NCBI GenBank assembly: GCA_020746105.1
Contig: CM036634.1
Coordinates: forward strand, 744,001 to 808,000
Direction: 5' to 3'
Length of the DNA stretch: 64,000 nucleotides
DNA from: Trogon surrucura
Taxonomy: Eukaryota > Chordata > Aves > Trogoniformes > Trogonidae
A program made the position numbers and the translations under genes. Shown here in pieces: positions 10,805 through 21,868 of the stretch. Below the pieces are notes generated by a model. It was not told the origin of the DNA. It worked only from the letters and a program-made list of their open reading frames with translations, and made no database searches. Position 1 is the first letter of the stretch; the number at the start of each line of letters is the position of its first letter.

Positions 10805-13800
10805 TAAGATCAAGTGTAGCGTAGTCAGTAGGATCCCCCAAAAGAGACCTCGTGTCCTCCCCCCCCGCCTTGCCACCAGCGTAGCTTTATGTGAAATGTC
10901 TTGGGCTTGCGCTGTGATGGATGGGCTGCAGGGCTGGCAGGCATTGCGAGGAGCTGGGCTGGGCTCCCCGGGACTCCCGGCACTGCACGGTCTCTGCTTT
11001 CGCTGCTGGAGGGGGATCCCAACCCTCTGACGTACTCAGTGCCTGCCTTCTGAGCTTGCTCTCTTGGCAAACGCCCAGTGGGTACCAGCCAAGGCAGTTC
11101 TCTCTGTGCTGGGGACTCGTTTCTCTGCTTGCACCCTCTTCCCTCCTCTTGCAGCAGCTGAGACGGACCCTCTGGAAGTGTTTGAGCTGCGTTGGTCTTG
11201 GCTGAGTTTCTGAGCATTTCTAGTTTACTTCCTAAAATGAAGGCTTCGCTGCTGCTCGTAAGAGCACGACTCCCTTGCCGTGCACATTTGTGCCCTGTTT
11301 CCCATCTCATAAAGTCACCCCGTGAGGCGTGGCCTTGTTGGGGCAATACTGATGATGTAAAAATACAGCTCTGGACTGCTAAAAAACACACACAAGCTCT
11401 CCCTGCATGCAGGGCTGGGGCAGAGCAGGCATTTATTGCTCTCTCCAAAACGGAGAGATCCTGTGAATTAAAGGAATGAGCCTGACACTTGGCACCGGGA
11501 AGCGTGGGAAGTGATAATGGGAGACAGGGCTATAATGGCACAGGAATCTCTTGGTATAATGGGAGCTAAATGACGCGGCAAGGAAAATTGCGCCTCGTTG
11601 CGAGTGTCAAAATCGACAGAGAGGAAAAGGAGATGAACAGTGTTTGCCCGGGCACCCCGACAGCTCCTGTGAAAGAGCTTAGACCCAGCCGTGGCTCAGG
11701 CTGGAGTCAGCTGCCAGAGCAGCTTGTGCGATGCCCCTTTCCTGCTCCCCCCGAACCCCTTGTGCTTGGAAGGGTGAGGCGATGGGCAAGATCGGTCATT
11801 CAGACTGAGTGCACCCTCGTGCAGCCCTCCGGGCCTTTCTGGGTCGTGAGGCTGTGTGCACGGTCCTAAGACCAGAATGCCCATCACAGGGTGTGGGGGT
11901 CTGTGGGTAAACCAGTGGTGCCTCCTCCTCACTTGGAGAATGATGGCTCCTTCCAGCTGCTCCTCTCCAAAATGACTGAGGACACGAAGAGAGTCTGACG
12001 TGGAGAGAGCTCAAAGAGGCTGGAGCTACTTGATGTCAAAGGGAGGTGGAAAAGTTGGGCCGGTGTACGGGAGGAGGCGCGGTGACAAATGGCACGGGGA
12101 GGATAGCTTGGCTCTTGCTTCTGATGAAACAGCCAGATGGCAACAGGCTGAAAGGCGTGGGAGGAGAATGTTTCGTTAGTGTTTCGTAGAGATGCCTCCC
12201 ACAAGGTCCTGCTGAAATTCCACGGAAAGTGCAGCAAGGGCCACGTATTTATGTTTTCAGGTAAACATCCAGCCCCCAGTTCTCCCATTTCTGTCAGGGG
12301 TGGAGGAGAGCTGAGGCTATGAGACAGCCCCGCTGCCTGCAGGGATGCAAAGAGGGGTCGTCGCCAGTGCCTGCCGGAGTAGCTTCTTCTGAAAATCCAG
12401 CAGCTGGTGCCACCAGCCTCGGCACTGCCCCTCTTCGAACCCTGTTTTCTCCTCACCCAACATTTCTGGGTGCAGGTGCGTCCTCATGACTTGCCACCTC
12501 TGTTTCTTGCACCAGAGGAACTCGCTAAGGAGATGAGAGAGTGGGCTGTTCTTCAAAGCCTAACACAAACATCCGGAGGGGCAGAAACAAGGAAACAAAA
12601 GGTGGTAGGTGAAGGTGAATGCTGAATACACATTCAGCGATGGTGTATGCCTGGCCCTGAAGGACTCATGCTGAGCTACTTGGCATTGCCCAGCTGGGAA
12701 ACTGGTGCTGCAGGGTGGTCCTGTGCCCACGCTTCGGGGGAGACCCTCTGTTTCTCCCACTGTATGTGCTGCGGAAGAGTTTCTCCCTGTGTTTTAGTAG
12801 CTTGTGGCTGAGCCTGAGCCCTCTCCCGCTGAGAGCCCTCCCTGACTGCTGCTTTGCTTCTGCTTTGCTGAAGCCAACCCTTCCCTGTTGGGTGATTCAC
12901 TTGAGGCTTGTTCGTTTGAATTTGTAACAGTCCTTCAGCACGCACTGTAAAGAGTATTTAACGTGCAGCGTTTTGCTGAGCCTGTAGCCTTTGGAGCTTT
13001 TTGCAGAGACTCTTTGTGGCCTCCCTGGACACGTTATTGGAGCCATACAGTCCCAGGCACACTGTTGAAAGCAGATGTCATGCTAGTTAATACAGCAATG
13101 CCTCCATTGCTTCTTCCCAGGATGCATCCAGCCCTGGCTCTTTCTCAAATGGGATAATGGAGGTAGTTCTGGTGCCCTGGGCTGCTCTACAGATGCATGG
13201 CTAGAATTTCATCTCCTCCGCTGCTTGTGATGCTTTGGTTTGCTCCCTCTTGGAACTAAGGGCTCCTGTGGAGAAGTTGCTTGGTGCCACCCCAAAGGGT
13301 CCCTCACCTCGGTGAGCGCAGGGCCTTTGTGCAGCGGGCTGGCAGCAGTTCATCCTGCACAACTGTCTGGCTCTTCAGAGCAGCACCGGGAAAATATGCA
13401 AATTTAACCTTTGAATTTACTGTGCAGTTCTTTTCTTGGGAAATGTCACCCAGGGCATCAAGCTGGGACTGCCTGGTCTCGGGAGGGGGGGGTGGGCATC
13501 AGCAGCATGTGCTCTCACTGGGGATGCACCCGTCCAGCCACAGCATGGGGACCTGAGTCCTCCAGGGAGCCTATAGGTGCTCCCTGCGAGCAGGAGCATC
13601 TGTACTCTGGGAGTTGGTGTGCTCCTGCCTTGCTGTCAGCAGAAGCTGCGCCAAACCAATGTGATGTGATGGGTGGAACATGTTTTGGTGACTTGATGTG
13701 GCTCCTGAGTCACATAAGGAGGATTATGTCCCCATTGCGGGGCGCCGCTGGGTGGGGGAGCTGTCGGCAGTGGCACATCCACAGAGGTGAGAGTGGTGGG

Positions 13801-16800
13801 TAGGAACCAGCACCAGTGCTGGCGAGGGCTCCTCTGCCTCGAGGGAGGGGAGCGCATGCAGTGTCGGATCTGGAGGATGCTGCAGCTCCCCGTTCAGTTC
13901 GATGTGCAGCAGGCAAAGAGCTGAAGGGAATCCCAGCTGTCAAAGCTAGCAGTGACTGACAGGACCATCTTAGCTGAGACCAGAGACAAAGATGAAGGGT
14001 TGGGTTTACAGGCTGCCTCTTCGAGGTACTTATGGAGCAAAAAAAAAAAAAAAAAAAAAAAAAAGTTTGATGACAGTACAGACAGGAGTGACTGTGCAAA
14101 GAAGATGGATTTCAGCACAAGTGAATAGCCGGAGACTGTATCAACATCCCCTGGTTGCTGGGCTGTCCATGCCAAAGCCTTTCCTGCCACATCAGCTCTG
14201 CTGCTTTTGTGAGATCCTGGCAGTGTGGACGTGCCCATCTCTGCAGCATTTCCACCGTACCTCTGTGGGCTCTGCCAGCTTCAGGTGTGGCTTTGCAGAG
14301 GCAGAATACACCTGAAGAGCACCGTGAATGGCTCTGGTTGTGTGGCCCTGGCGCAGAGCGTTCCCTGCAGCTTTTGCAGAGCTATTACGGTCGCCAGTAG
14401 AGATCTGTCTTTGTTTAGGACAAGTGCCTCAGGGTCAGGAGAGCAGGGACTCTCAACGAGCCAAGGTGTGTGGCCGGGCTTTCCTCCAGGACCCTCTGAT
14501 AACAGCCAGCATGGGCAGCTCCAGGCTAGCAAGGCCCTGCAATAACAGAGGAGAGCACAACCCGCCTTCACAAGCATCCCTAAAAATAGCTAGGCAGCAT
14601 GTCCATGTGATGAGTTTCAATAGGAAAATAGATTCATTTCCCAGCTCCCAGAGGGGTTTTTGGAAACAGCAGAGAGTAAATAAGGGTTTTGAAAGAGATG
14701 ACAAATACCTTGGAGGTGCCCTTCCAAGCAGCCTTAACTGTTTGAAATTACACTCACATCTCCAGGAGCTCTGAGAAGGGGAGCATGAGGCCCTGAAGAT
14801 CTCCAGATCTAGTGTGCTGTTATTTGCTTGGCTGCTAATTAAGAGAACATTGGAGCTCTGCTATGTATTCTGCAACTCTCTGTAAATTCAGATAAGAGCC
14901 ATTACAAATCCATCACAAGGTGCATTAAAATCTCCTTAATAAACAGTAAACAGGGAGCTCTCTGGGAGGAGAGCTGTGAGCACTGGAGAGGAAGGCAGGA
15001 CACGAGGATGGACACCGAGTTGTGGAGCAGTGAGATGAGGGAGGGAGGTCCCTGAGGCTGCTTGGGGACGTAAAAAGCAGCATGCTCATGTCTTGGCAAC
15101 AGACAGAAAGATGAGAGCAGTGTGGGGATGGGTTTCTCTGGCCTCTGCAACTTGAGAGCGTACGGCTGATGGCAGATGTCACCTCAGGGGCACTGGTTCA
15201 AGGCCCCAGGGCAAGAAGAGGACCATGTACCAGAAGTACATGGAGGAGACAGCCTGCCTCAAGGCTCTGGAGGTGTTCTGGACTGAAAGATGCTGGATTG
15301 TTAAGCAAAGAAGAATGGCTCCAAATGGAGATTCACAGCAATGGCTTGCATGGAGCATTCCTCTGACCCCACTGGCTAACTGGGATCTGAACTGGCCAAA
15401 AGCGTAGATGAGTGCCTTGACCACTGGGGCAGCTTTGGGCTTTGCATCCTCCTTGGCCAGGAGTACCTTCCTGATCCAGAGACTCCCCTTCCTGATCAAC
15501 TTTTCTTGAAACTAGCACTAGTATGTGGAGCTTCTACCATGTTCACATTTTCTGATGAAAAATCACCTCTCCAAAGCAGGGTCCTCACTTGCTTAAGAGA
15601 GAAAGGACACTGGGGCTCGAGCTTCAGGTGTGGTTAATACACAGATGCAAGAAGGACGTGGCTTCCTGAGTGGGGAGCTGGAGTCCTGAGCTGGTGGGTT
15701 TATGTCCCTGGAAAGCTCTGCAAAGAATTGCCTTATTGCAGATGGAACAGTTCAAGGAAATCCTACGGATTGTTCTTTCAGGGAGCTTATGTCCTGAGAA
15801 CAGGGGCTTTATCATCCCCTTGTCCTCTGGCAAGGAAGGTCCATGGGCTGAGTGACATGGAATAGTTTCCTTTCCTTTTTCTCCAGATCGTTTTGCAATA
15901 ACTCACTGAGGAATAGTTCCATTTCAGGAAGCATTTCCTCTCCCGGATCTGGATGCTCTGCTGGTGTCACGCGCTTCTGTGATCTGCTGCCTCTGGGGAC
16001 GCGGCGTTTCAGTTCACAGTACTGTGCCCGTGCCTTGGGGATAAGTGTCAGACCAAGACAGACCTACTCCTCTGCCCTTCTTCTCCGTGTTGCCCTTCAA
16101 TCAGATGTGCTGGTCCCGACTGTTTTTAGGGCATCAAGGGCAATAGCTAAGAGGGACAGAGCATTGCTACTGGGTGGCAGCGAAGCCAGTGAAAGGAAGG
16201 AGCCTGGTTCTCCTAAAGCTATCTCAATTCAGGGGTTGGCACCAGTGGTGCATTTTCTTCAGGAACAAGTAGGCAGTTGCGTCTCTCGCCTGGTGGGTTC
16301 AGAGGTCTGAATGTCCCTGACAAGGTTTATTACTTGGCTGATCCTCGGGAGGTGACGTTTGAGCCCGTTGTGAAGCACGCCTTGCCCAAACTGCCTTTCA
16401 CTCCCTGCGGTGCTCCCAATTTGTGTCAGCTGAGGGTTGATGAGGCGAGGTGTGTGACAAGTGCCTGGGTGCCGCGCTCACAAATCAGCGGGGCTAAAGG
16501 AGAACTCGCCAGGGGAAGATGCAAAATCTAAATAATCCTCAGATAGCATCTTAAAGCTCTGACAGGCTCCAGACAGGTGGTTTCTATAATACACTCTATT
16601 CTGCACCCGCCCTGGGGCAGAAATACTGATCTGTCTTCTACTGGCTCTCCTGGCAGACTGCTCAGCCCCTCATAGACCCCTTGTGGCCTTCAGTGTCTGT
16701 TCCTGGTGGCTGCACCCTCTCCTCCCCATTCCCTGTCCTGGGTGGGCATGTGTCGTGCTCCTGGTTCTCCTGGCCCTGCGGCATCTTGCAAGGCAGCTCC

Positions 16801-18260
16801 AACTGCCTTGAGTTTGTCCCTCAAGGAAGGAGGTTGGGACCTTGGAGTCTGGCCCGAAAATAGCAAAATGCATACAATTGCTCTGTCTCTGTAGAAGGAG
16901 TCTGCCTGGTTTCAGGCTTCACTGTCTAGACGGAGAACGAGCGGGTTGGAAAGCAACAGGGGGGCTGTGGGCTGATGGCACTTGAATGCTTGGATGTCTA
17001 CAGCTGTGCCCAAGGCAGCTGTGCAACACCCCAAGTGGCCACGACCCTTATGCCCAGCAAGGGGACCCCAGCTCACCTCCTTGGGTACTTATACTAAAGG
17101 TTTCCACTAGCTATTGTAACTCCCTTTCCAGGGAGGGTGACAGGTCCAGTTGCAGTGACTCAAGACTGGGGCACCTGCTCTGCTCAGAAGCCATGTCATG
17201 GCCTCGATGCATCCGCAGCATCGTCAGAGGGCTGGGTAGGGGGTGGCAGAGGGCTTTGCACAGGGGCTGCACGTGCTCACGGGTGTTTCGCTGGTTACTG
17301 ACCAGGCAGTTTGAGGGGTGCTGGGCCAGCAGGGCTGCATCGCCAAACCTGGGATGGAGAGTGTATGGGTTGGAGCAGAGAGCGTGGGGGTCTGCCTGGA
17401 GAGCTTTGCGTCCTGGATGTGCTTCAGGCTGGCAGGAGGGGCTGGACATCTTCCAGAGCAAGGCGAGGAGAGCCAGCCCCTGTGCAGGGCCAGAGGCTCT
17501 CCATCCCACACACTTTTTCCCCCAGGCTAACTGAAAAGTCTGCACAGAAGGTGGGTGGCCAAACAAGCCCTCTCGGAGGTTGGCCCCGCCACCAGGATGG
17601 ACTGTAGAAGGCGAGACAGTGTCTTGGGCGTGCATCCAGCATCACAGGCTGCAGCGACGAAGGGGTGTCTGTCTCCATTCCTGTCTTCCTCATGCTGCTT
17701 TGCTTGGCTCCGGAGATAGTCTGCTTCTCCACGTCTGCTGTGTGATATCTGATCTGTGCGTAGTGTCTGCAGGTCCCCTGCTGTCTGAGGAGGGATGGGG
17801 CTGCTTAGTTAAAACCGCAAATGCTAATTACTTATCTTTATGGCACTGCTAAGATCATGTTCATCTGAATTGCCATGGGCATCTCTTGTATCTCCAGCAA
17901 CAAGAGACCTCAGTGGTGGCTAAGCTACACGAGACAGTCCAGTCCTGGGGGAAAGCAGAGTAATCTGTGAGTAGTGAAGGAGATGGTAGCTGGACCCGGG
18001 TTTGGACCATGAGTCTGGGGGTTCCTTGCAAGCACCCTGCCCCCGGGGCTGGGTCGTGCCAGGAGAACAGTGTCTGCTGTTGTACTTGTGAGCTGGAAGT
18101 GTTTGACCATCCGTGAGGGAGTAGCAAGGGCATCATGGATGGGCTGATTCTTCTGGCATTCACCTGAGGAGAAAGAAATGGGGGAGCTCGCTTGCGTAGA
18201 AATGCCTTTGCAGGGAGCTCGGCTGCAAAAGTTTTTGCGTCGCATCCCACGGTGTGGTTA
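10805..18260. other. Unique non-coding DNA
   Basis: About 7.5 kb hold no recognised gene or dispersed repeat. Open frames are short, overlap on both strands and show no domain. The 26-A run at 14,039-14,064 is annotated separately. AT-richer, motif-complex patches occur at about 14,820-14,950. The interval is compatible with intron or intergenic DNA. Confidence 0.45.
14039..14064 (+). repeat. Poly(A) run of 26
   Basis: An uninterrupted run of 26 A bases follows GGAGC and precedes GTTTGATGAC. No target-site duplication or upstream element end is obvious, so it cannot be assigned to a retroposed copy. It is likely to vary in length and to be error-prone in sequencing. Confidence 0.8.
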
Positions 18261-18400
18261 TAGAATCACAGAATCACAGAATCATAGAATCACAGCATCA
18301 TAGAATCACAGAATCATAGAATTACAGAATCACAGCATCACAGAAACAGAGTCACAGCATGACAGAATCATAGAATCACAGAATCACAGAATCTTAGAAT
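18261..18400 (-). repeat. Expanded CR1 tail octamer array (17 or more units)
   Basis: Tandem units of about 8 bp (TAGAATCA, CAGAATCA, CAGCATCA, CAGAATTA and variants) run for about 140 bp. CR1 tails normally hold two to four such units. The array lies exactly at the 3' terminus of the minus-strand CR1 that follows, so it arose by expansion of the tail and not as a separate satellite. Some units are degenerate (CAGAAACA, GAGTCACA, GCATGACA) in the middle, while the outer units are closer to consensus. Confidence 0.93.
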
Positions 18401-18621
18401 GGTTTGGGTTGTAAGGGACTGTAAAGACCATCTCGTTCCAACCCCCTGCTGTGGGTAGGGACACCTCTCTCCTACCAGCCCAGGTTGCTCTAAGACCCAT
18501 CCAACCTGGCCTTCAACACTTGCAGGCAGGGGGCTGCCACAGCTTCTCTAGGCAACCCATTCCAGTGTCTCACCACCCTCAGAGTAGAATTTCTTGCTAA
18601 TATCTACTCTAAATCTACTCC
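18261..18621 (-). mobile_element. CR1 LINE with hypertrophied tail
   Basis: After the expanded tail array comes the usual minus-strand order: GGTTTGGGTTGTAAGGGACT, CATCTCGTTCCAACCCCCTGC, CCAGCCCAGGTTGCTCTAAG, then the coding C-terminus with CACCACCCTCAGAGTAGAATTT. It is truncated near 18,621, leaving about 220 bp of body. Divergence is medium. It marks the left edge of a cluster of CR1 insertions that runs to 21.9 kb. Confidence 0.92.
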
Positions 18622-19573
18622 GGGCAGAGTATGGGCACGTCTGTGACTTCCTTGCCGCAGTGCACGTGTGCATGGCGGGAGGGATGGGTCTCCCGTGTCT
18701 GACAGTATGTTGTGGTTTCTCACATCCAGATCTGGAAGACATGTTGGGCGAGAGCTGCAGCTACAGCAGAGCTGCCTGTGCTCTGAGGTACAGGCATTTC
18801 TTCCAAAATTTCATTCAGGAGAGAACATGTGAGCTGCTTGTGCACATGTCTGACTGCAGCTGTAAAGGAAAGCAACAGAGATTTCAAATGGCACTGCCTG
18901 TTTTACCATTTCAGGAAGAAGTGTGTCTTATTATAATTGCCTTGCTTATTTGGAAGAAAAAACTCACTGTAGTTACTAGAAATTCAATATAGAAATTACT
19001 AGTTACTACCCTCTGTAGACTAATTTTGAGGGTAGAAGAAGAATGAGGAATTTAATGCACACTATAATGAATGTCAATCTTCTCTCTTAATGAATAGGAA
19101 TCACAGTTTGCTGCACATTGTAGGGAAATGAAAAGCATCCAAAGTTCAATTCACTTTTTTCTTTTTTTTTTTCCCTCCCTTTCTTTCTTTTTTTTTTTTT
19201 CCTTCGCTTTTTGAGAGAGATAATACGGTGCACAGCAGATGGGTACATTCATTTGTGAACGCTACGGATTTTTATCTCTCACGGTACAAGTCAAGGTTTT
19301 TCCTTCAACTGAGCTTTGTAAAATTTCCTATACATGCCGAGGCATAATGCCATTTACCGAGCTGGATTCTTGAGAGCAAAGTGGCGTGTAGCTTTTGGGT
19401 TTTTTTTTTTTTAATCCTCTCTCCTGTAGCAAACCATCCAGACAATTAGAAGCAGAGATGACCCAGCTTACGCTTGATATATGTTTGCTATTCTCAGTGT
19501 GTGTGAGAGAGGTTGCTTTGCTTGCATGCTACAGGGGAGACCATGTAGAACGTGGAGGAGCGGAGCGTCTCGA
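18622..19573. other. Unique, partly AT-rich DNA (possible conserved non-coding element)
   Basis: Bases 18,900-19,140 and 19,215-19,380 are AT-rich but complex, with no simple repeats. They flank a pure pyrimidine tract (19,155-19,203). No gene is seen. The texture resembles vertebrate conserved non-coding elements; that is inference only and needs alignment. Confidence 0.3.
19155..19203 (+). repeat. Homopyrimidine tract
   Basis: An almost unbroken run of T with scattered C (T-runs of 12 and 14 separated by CCCTCCC and CTTTC) covers about 49 bp. It is simple sequence of no known family and could form a triplex in principle. Confidence 0.75.
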
Positions 19574-19745
19574 TCAGATGACACCAAGCTGGGCGAGAGT
19601 GTTGATCTGCCCAAGGGTAGGAAGACTCTACAGAGGGACCTGGACAGGCTGGATCCATGGTCTGAGCCAATTGCCTGGTGCCCTTGGGTCACAACGACCC
19701 CCGGCAGCGCTACCGACGTGGGGAAGAGTAGCTGGAGTGGAAAGG
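19574..19745 (+). mobile_element. CR1 LINE fragment, old (reverse transcriptase region)
   Basis: The plus strand matches the segment of CR1 reverse transcriptase just after the catalytic FADD box (AGATGACACCAAGCTGGGCGAG). It continues through the RDLDRLD region and the block coding for [11 protein letters not shown]. An internal deletion removes the part between the DRLD and LGH segments. The same region recurs, with different wording, in the next fragment at 19,850, so this is a separate older copy and not part of that element. The frame is broken. Confidence 0.7.
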
Positions 19746-19849
19746 GATCCAGGAGTATTGTCGGACAGCCCACCTTCTAAACCAGGGCTAACTTTGCACC
19801 TGGAGACCTTTCCCTGGGAAAACCCAGACCTTATGAGAAGGATACTTGG

Positions 19850-19975
19850 AAGACTATGGTTCTGCACTGGCGTCGGGCCAATCCCAGGCACAAATATGAA
19901 CTGGGCACAGAGTGGGGTGAGAGTAGCCCTGAAGGGAAGGATTTGGGGGTGTTGACAGACGAGAAGCTCAACATT
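19850..19975 (+). mobile_element. Older CR1 LINE, left part (interrupted)
   Basis: This encodes the CR1 segment from the LHW/LG region through [13 protein letters not shown]. The match stops at CTCAACATTA. The natural continuation (GAGCCGGCAG...) resumes at 20,693, after a younger CR1 occupying 19,976-20,692. The left end near 19,850 is where homology begins; about 100 bp of unassigned sequence separate it from the preceding fragment. Confidence 0.75.
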
Positions 19976-20599
19976 AATGACTTATTAGAGAGTAGTGTAG
20001 GGGAAAGGGACCTGCGAGTCTTGGTGGACAGCAGGATGACCATGAGCCAGCAGTGTGCCCTTGTGGCCAGGAAGGCCAATGGCATCCTGGGGTGTATTAG
20101 AAGGGGGGTGGTTAGTAGGTCGAGAGAGGTTCTCCTTCCCCTCTACTCTGCCCTGGTGAGACCCCATCTGGAATATTGTGTCCAGTTCTGGGCCCCTCGG
20201 TTCAAGAAAGACAGGGAACTGCTGGAGAGAGTCCAGCACAGGGCAACGAGGATGATTAAGGGAGTGGAACATCTCCCTTATGAGAAAAGGCTGAGGGAGC
20301 TGGGGCTCTTTAGTTTGGAGAAGAGGAGGCTGAGGGGTGACCTCATTAATGTTTACAAATATATCAAGGGGGAGTGTCACAAGGATGGAGCCAGGCTCTT
20401 CTCGGTGACAACCACTGATAGGACAAGGGGTAATGGGCTGAAACTGGAACATAAGAGGTTCCGCTTAAACTCGAGAAGAAACTTCTTCTCAGCGAGGGTG
20501 ACAGAGCCCTGGAACAGGCTGCCCAGGGAGGTTGTGGAGTCTCCTTCTCTGGAGACATTCAAGACCTGCCTGGACACGTTCCTGTGTAGCATAGTCTAG
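19976..20599 (+). pseudogene. CR1 reverse transcriptase C-terminal fragment, frame open
   Basis: About 206 codons from the region downstream of the reverse transcriptase catalytic core remain open to the natural stop. The conserved stretches include [33 protein letters not shown] and [17 protein letters not shown]. The palm motifs (D, FADD) were lost by 5' truncation, so the product would not be catalytic. By chance the open frame also runs left into the host CR1 to about 19,856, giving a 247-codon hybrid frame. Confidence 0.85.
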
Positions 20600-20692
20600 G
20601 CATTCCTGCTCTGGCAGGGGGATTGGACTTGATGATCTTTCGAGGTCCCTTCCAATCCCTAACATTCTATGATTCTATGATTCTATGATTCT
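19976..20692 (+). mobile_element. Younger CR1 LINE nested in an older CR1
   Basis: This 5'-truncated copy of about 717 bp starts in the reverse transcriptase C-terminal region ([20 protein letters not shown]). It runs to a stop after FLCSIV, then a 3' UTR of about 70 bp (GGATTGGACTTGATGATCTT) and four clean ATTCTATG-type tail units. It belongs to the same broad group as the copies at 31 and 38 kb but differs by many residues, and it has ATTCTATG where those have ATTCTGTG. No target-site duplication is visible, as is usual for CR1. Insertion point: the older element's CTCAACAT|GAGCCGG. Confidence 0.92.
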
Positions 20693-21335
20693 CTGAGCCG
20701 GCAGGGCGCTCCTGCAGCCCAGAAGGCCAACCCCATCCTGGGATGTATCAGGAGAAGTGCAGCCAGCAGGGCAAGAGAGGGGATTCTCCCCCTTTACTCT
20801 GCTCTGGTGAGACCCCACCTTGAATACTGCGTCCAGTTCTGGTGTCCCCACCGTAAGAGGGACATAGAACTGTTGGAGTGTGTTCAGAGGAGGCCACAAA
20901 GTTGATCCAGGGGCTGGAGCAGCTCTGCTACGAGGACAGGCTGAGGGAGCTGGGGTTGTTCAGCTGGAGAAGAGAAGACTCCGGGGGGACCTTATCCCTG
21001 CCTGCAGTGCCTGAAGGGACCTACAGGGAGGCTTGGGAGGGACTTTGTATGAGAGCATCCAGTGACAGGACAAGGGGAAATGGACTTAAATTGAAGGAGA
21101 GTACTTTTAGGCTGGATCCTAGGAAGAAATTCTTCAGTGCGAGGGTGGCAAGACTCTGGAGCAGATTGCCCAGAGAGGCTGTGGCTGCCCCCTCCCTGGA
21201 GATGTTCAAGGCCAGGTTGGATGAGGAGCCTGGGCTGGTTAAGGGAGTCCCTGCCCATGGAAGGGGAGTTGGATTGGATGATCTCTAAGGTCTTTTCCAA
21301 CCTGAGACATTCTACGATTCTAGGATTCTACGATT
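20693..21335 (+). mobile_element. Older CR1 LINE, right part (after the nested insertion)
   Basis: It resumes with CTGAGCCGGCAG and encodes [13 protein letters not shown], then the TLEYCVQFW and [14 protein letters not shown] blocks. It ends with SRLPREAVAAPSLEMFKARLD, a 3' UTR (GTTGGATTGGATGATCTCTAAGG) and three ATTCTACG/AGG tail units at about 21,310-21,335. Frameshifts split the coding region. Its wording (APSLEMFKARLD) differs from the inserted copy ([12 protein letters not shown]), showing that two subfamilies are present. Confidence 0.92.
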
Positions 21336-21645
21336 CAGGTCCTCCTTTCAACCCGTTCTCCACTGGATAATGTGCAGATCTTCCTAGAGCCTGCTCATCT
21401 CCCTCTCCTCTGCTTGGTCAGCAGTTCCCATGGCTAAGGCTTGCTGTGGTGGGGATTGCTGCTCACACGCCGTGAATTTGTGCTCTTGGAGGTGGTTTTA
21501 AGGCACACATTATGTGCCGTGGTCAGAAGGTGGAAGGTCTGAGATGGTTGTTAACTCCATGAACGTCCATTCCACCAAATCTCACAGTGTCTCTGTCTCC
21601 TCCTCATTTTGTGACCCCCTTCAGGCTTGAGTGAAGATGAAGCTA
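21336..21645. other. Unique spacer within the CR1 cluster
   Basis: About 310 bp separate the plus-strand CR1 tail from the next minus-strand CR1. Nothing is recognised in it. Confidence 0.5.
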
Positions 21646-21868
21646 AATCATAGAGTCATAGAATGATTTGGGTTGGAAGGGACCTTAGAGATCACCCTGT
21701 TCCAAACTCCCTGCCGTGCTCAGGGACACCTCGCACCAGACCAGGTTGCTCAAAGCCCTATTCAGCCTGGTCTTGAACACTTCCAGGGAGGGGCTACCAC
21801 AGCTTCCCTGGGCAACCTGTGCCAGGATCTCACCACCCTCACAGAAAATATCTTTTTTCTTTTTTTCC
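21646..21868 (-). mobile_element. CR1 LINE, 5'-truncated
   Basis: Minus-strand order: AATCATAGAGTCATAGAATG tail, GGTTGGAAGGGACCTTAGAG, the GACCAGGTTGCTCAAAGCCC block, CTTGAACACTTCCAGGGAGG, and CACCACCCTCACAGAAAAT. It ends in a T-rich stretch (CTTTTTTCTTTTTTTCCC) that replaces the expected coding continuation. About 220 bp are retained. Its tail faces the tail of the plus-strand element ending at 21,335. Confidence 0.92.

Noticed and set aside
18261-18400. CRISPR-like or independent satellite array
   Set aside because: The unit is the CR1 3' tail octamer and the array is directly continuous with a CR1 body; there are no spacers.
19856-20599. 247-codon frame as a host gene
   Set aside because: It is reverse transcriptase of two different CR1 copies joined by the nested insertion, not a cellular gene.
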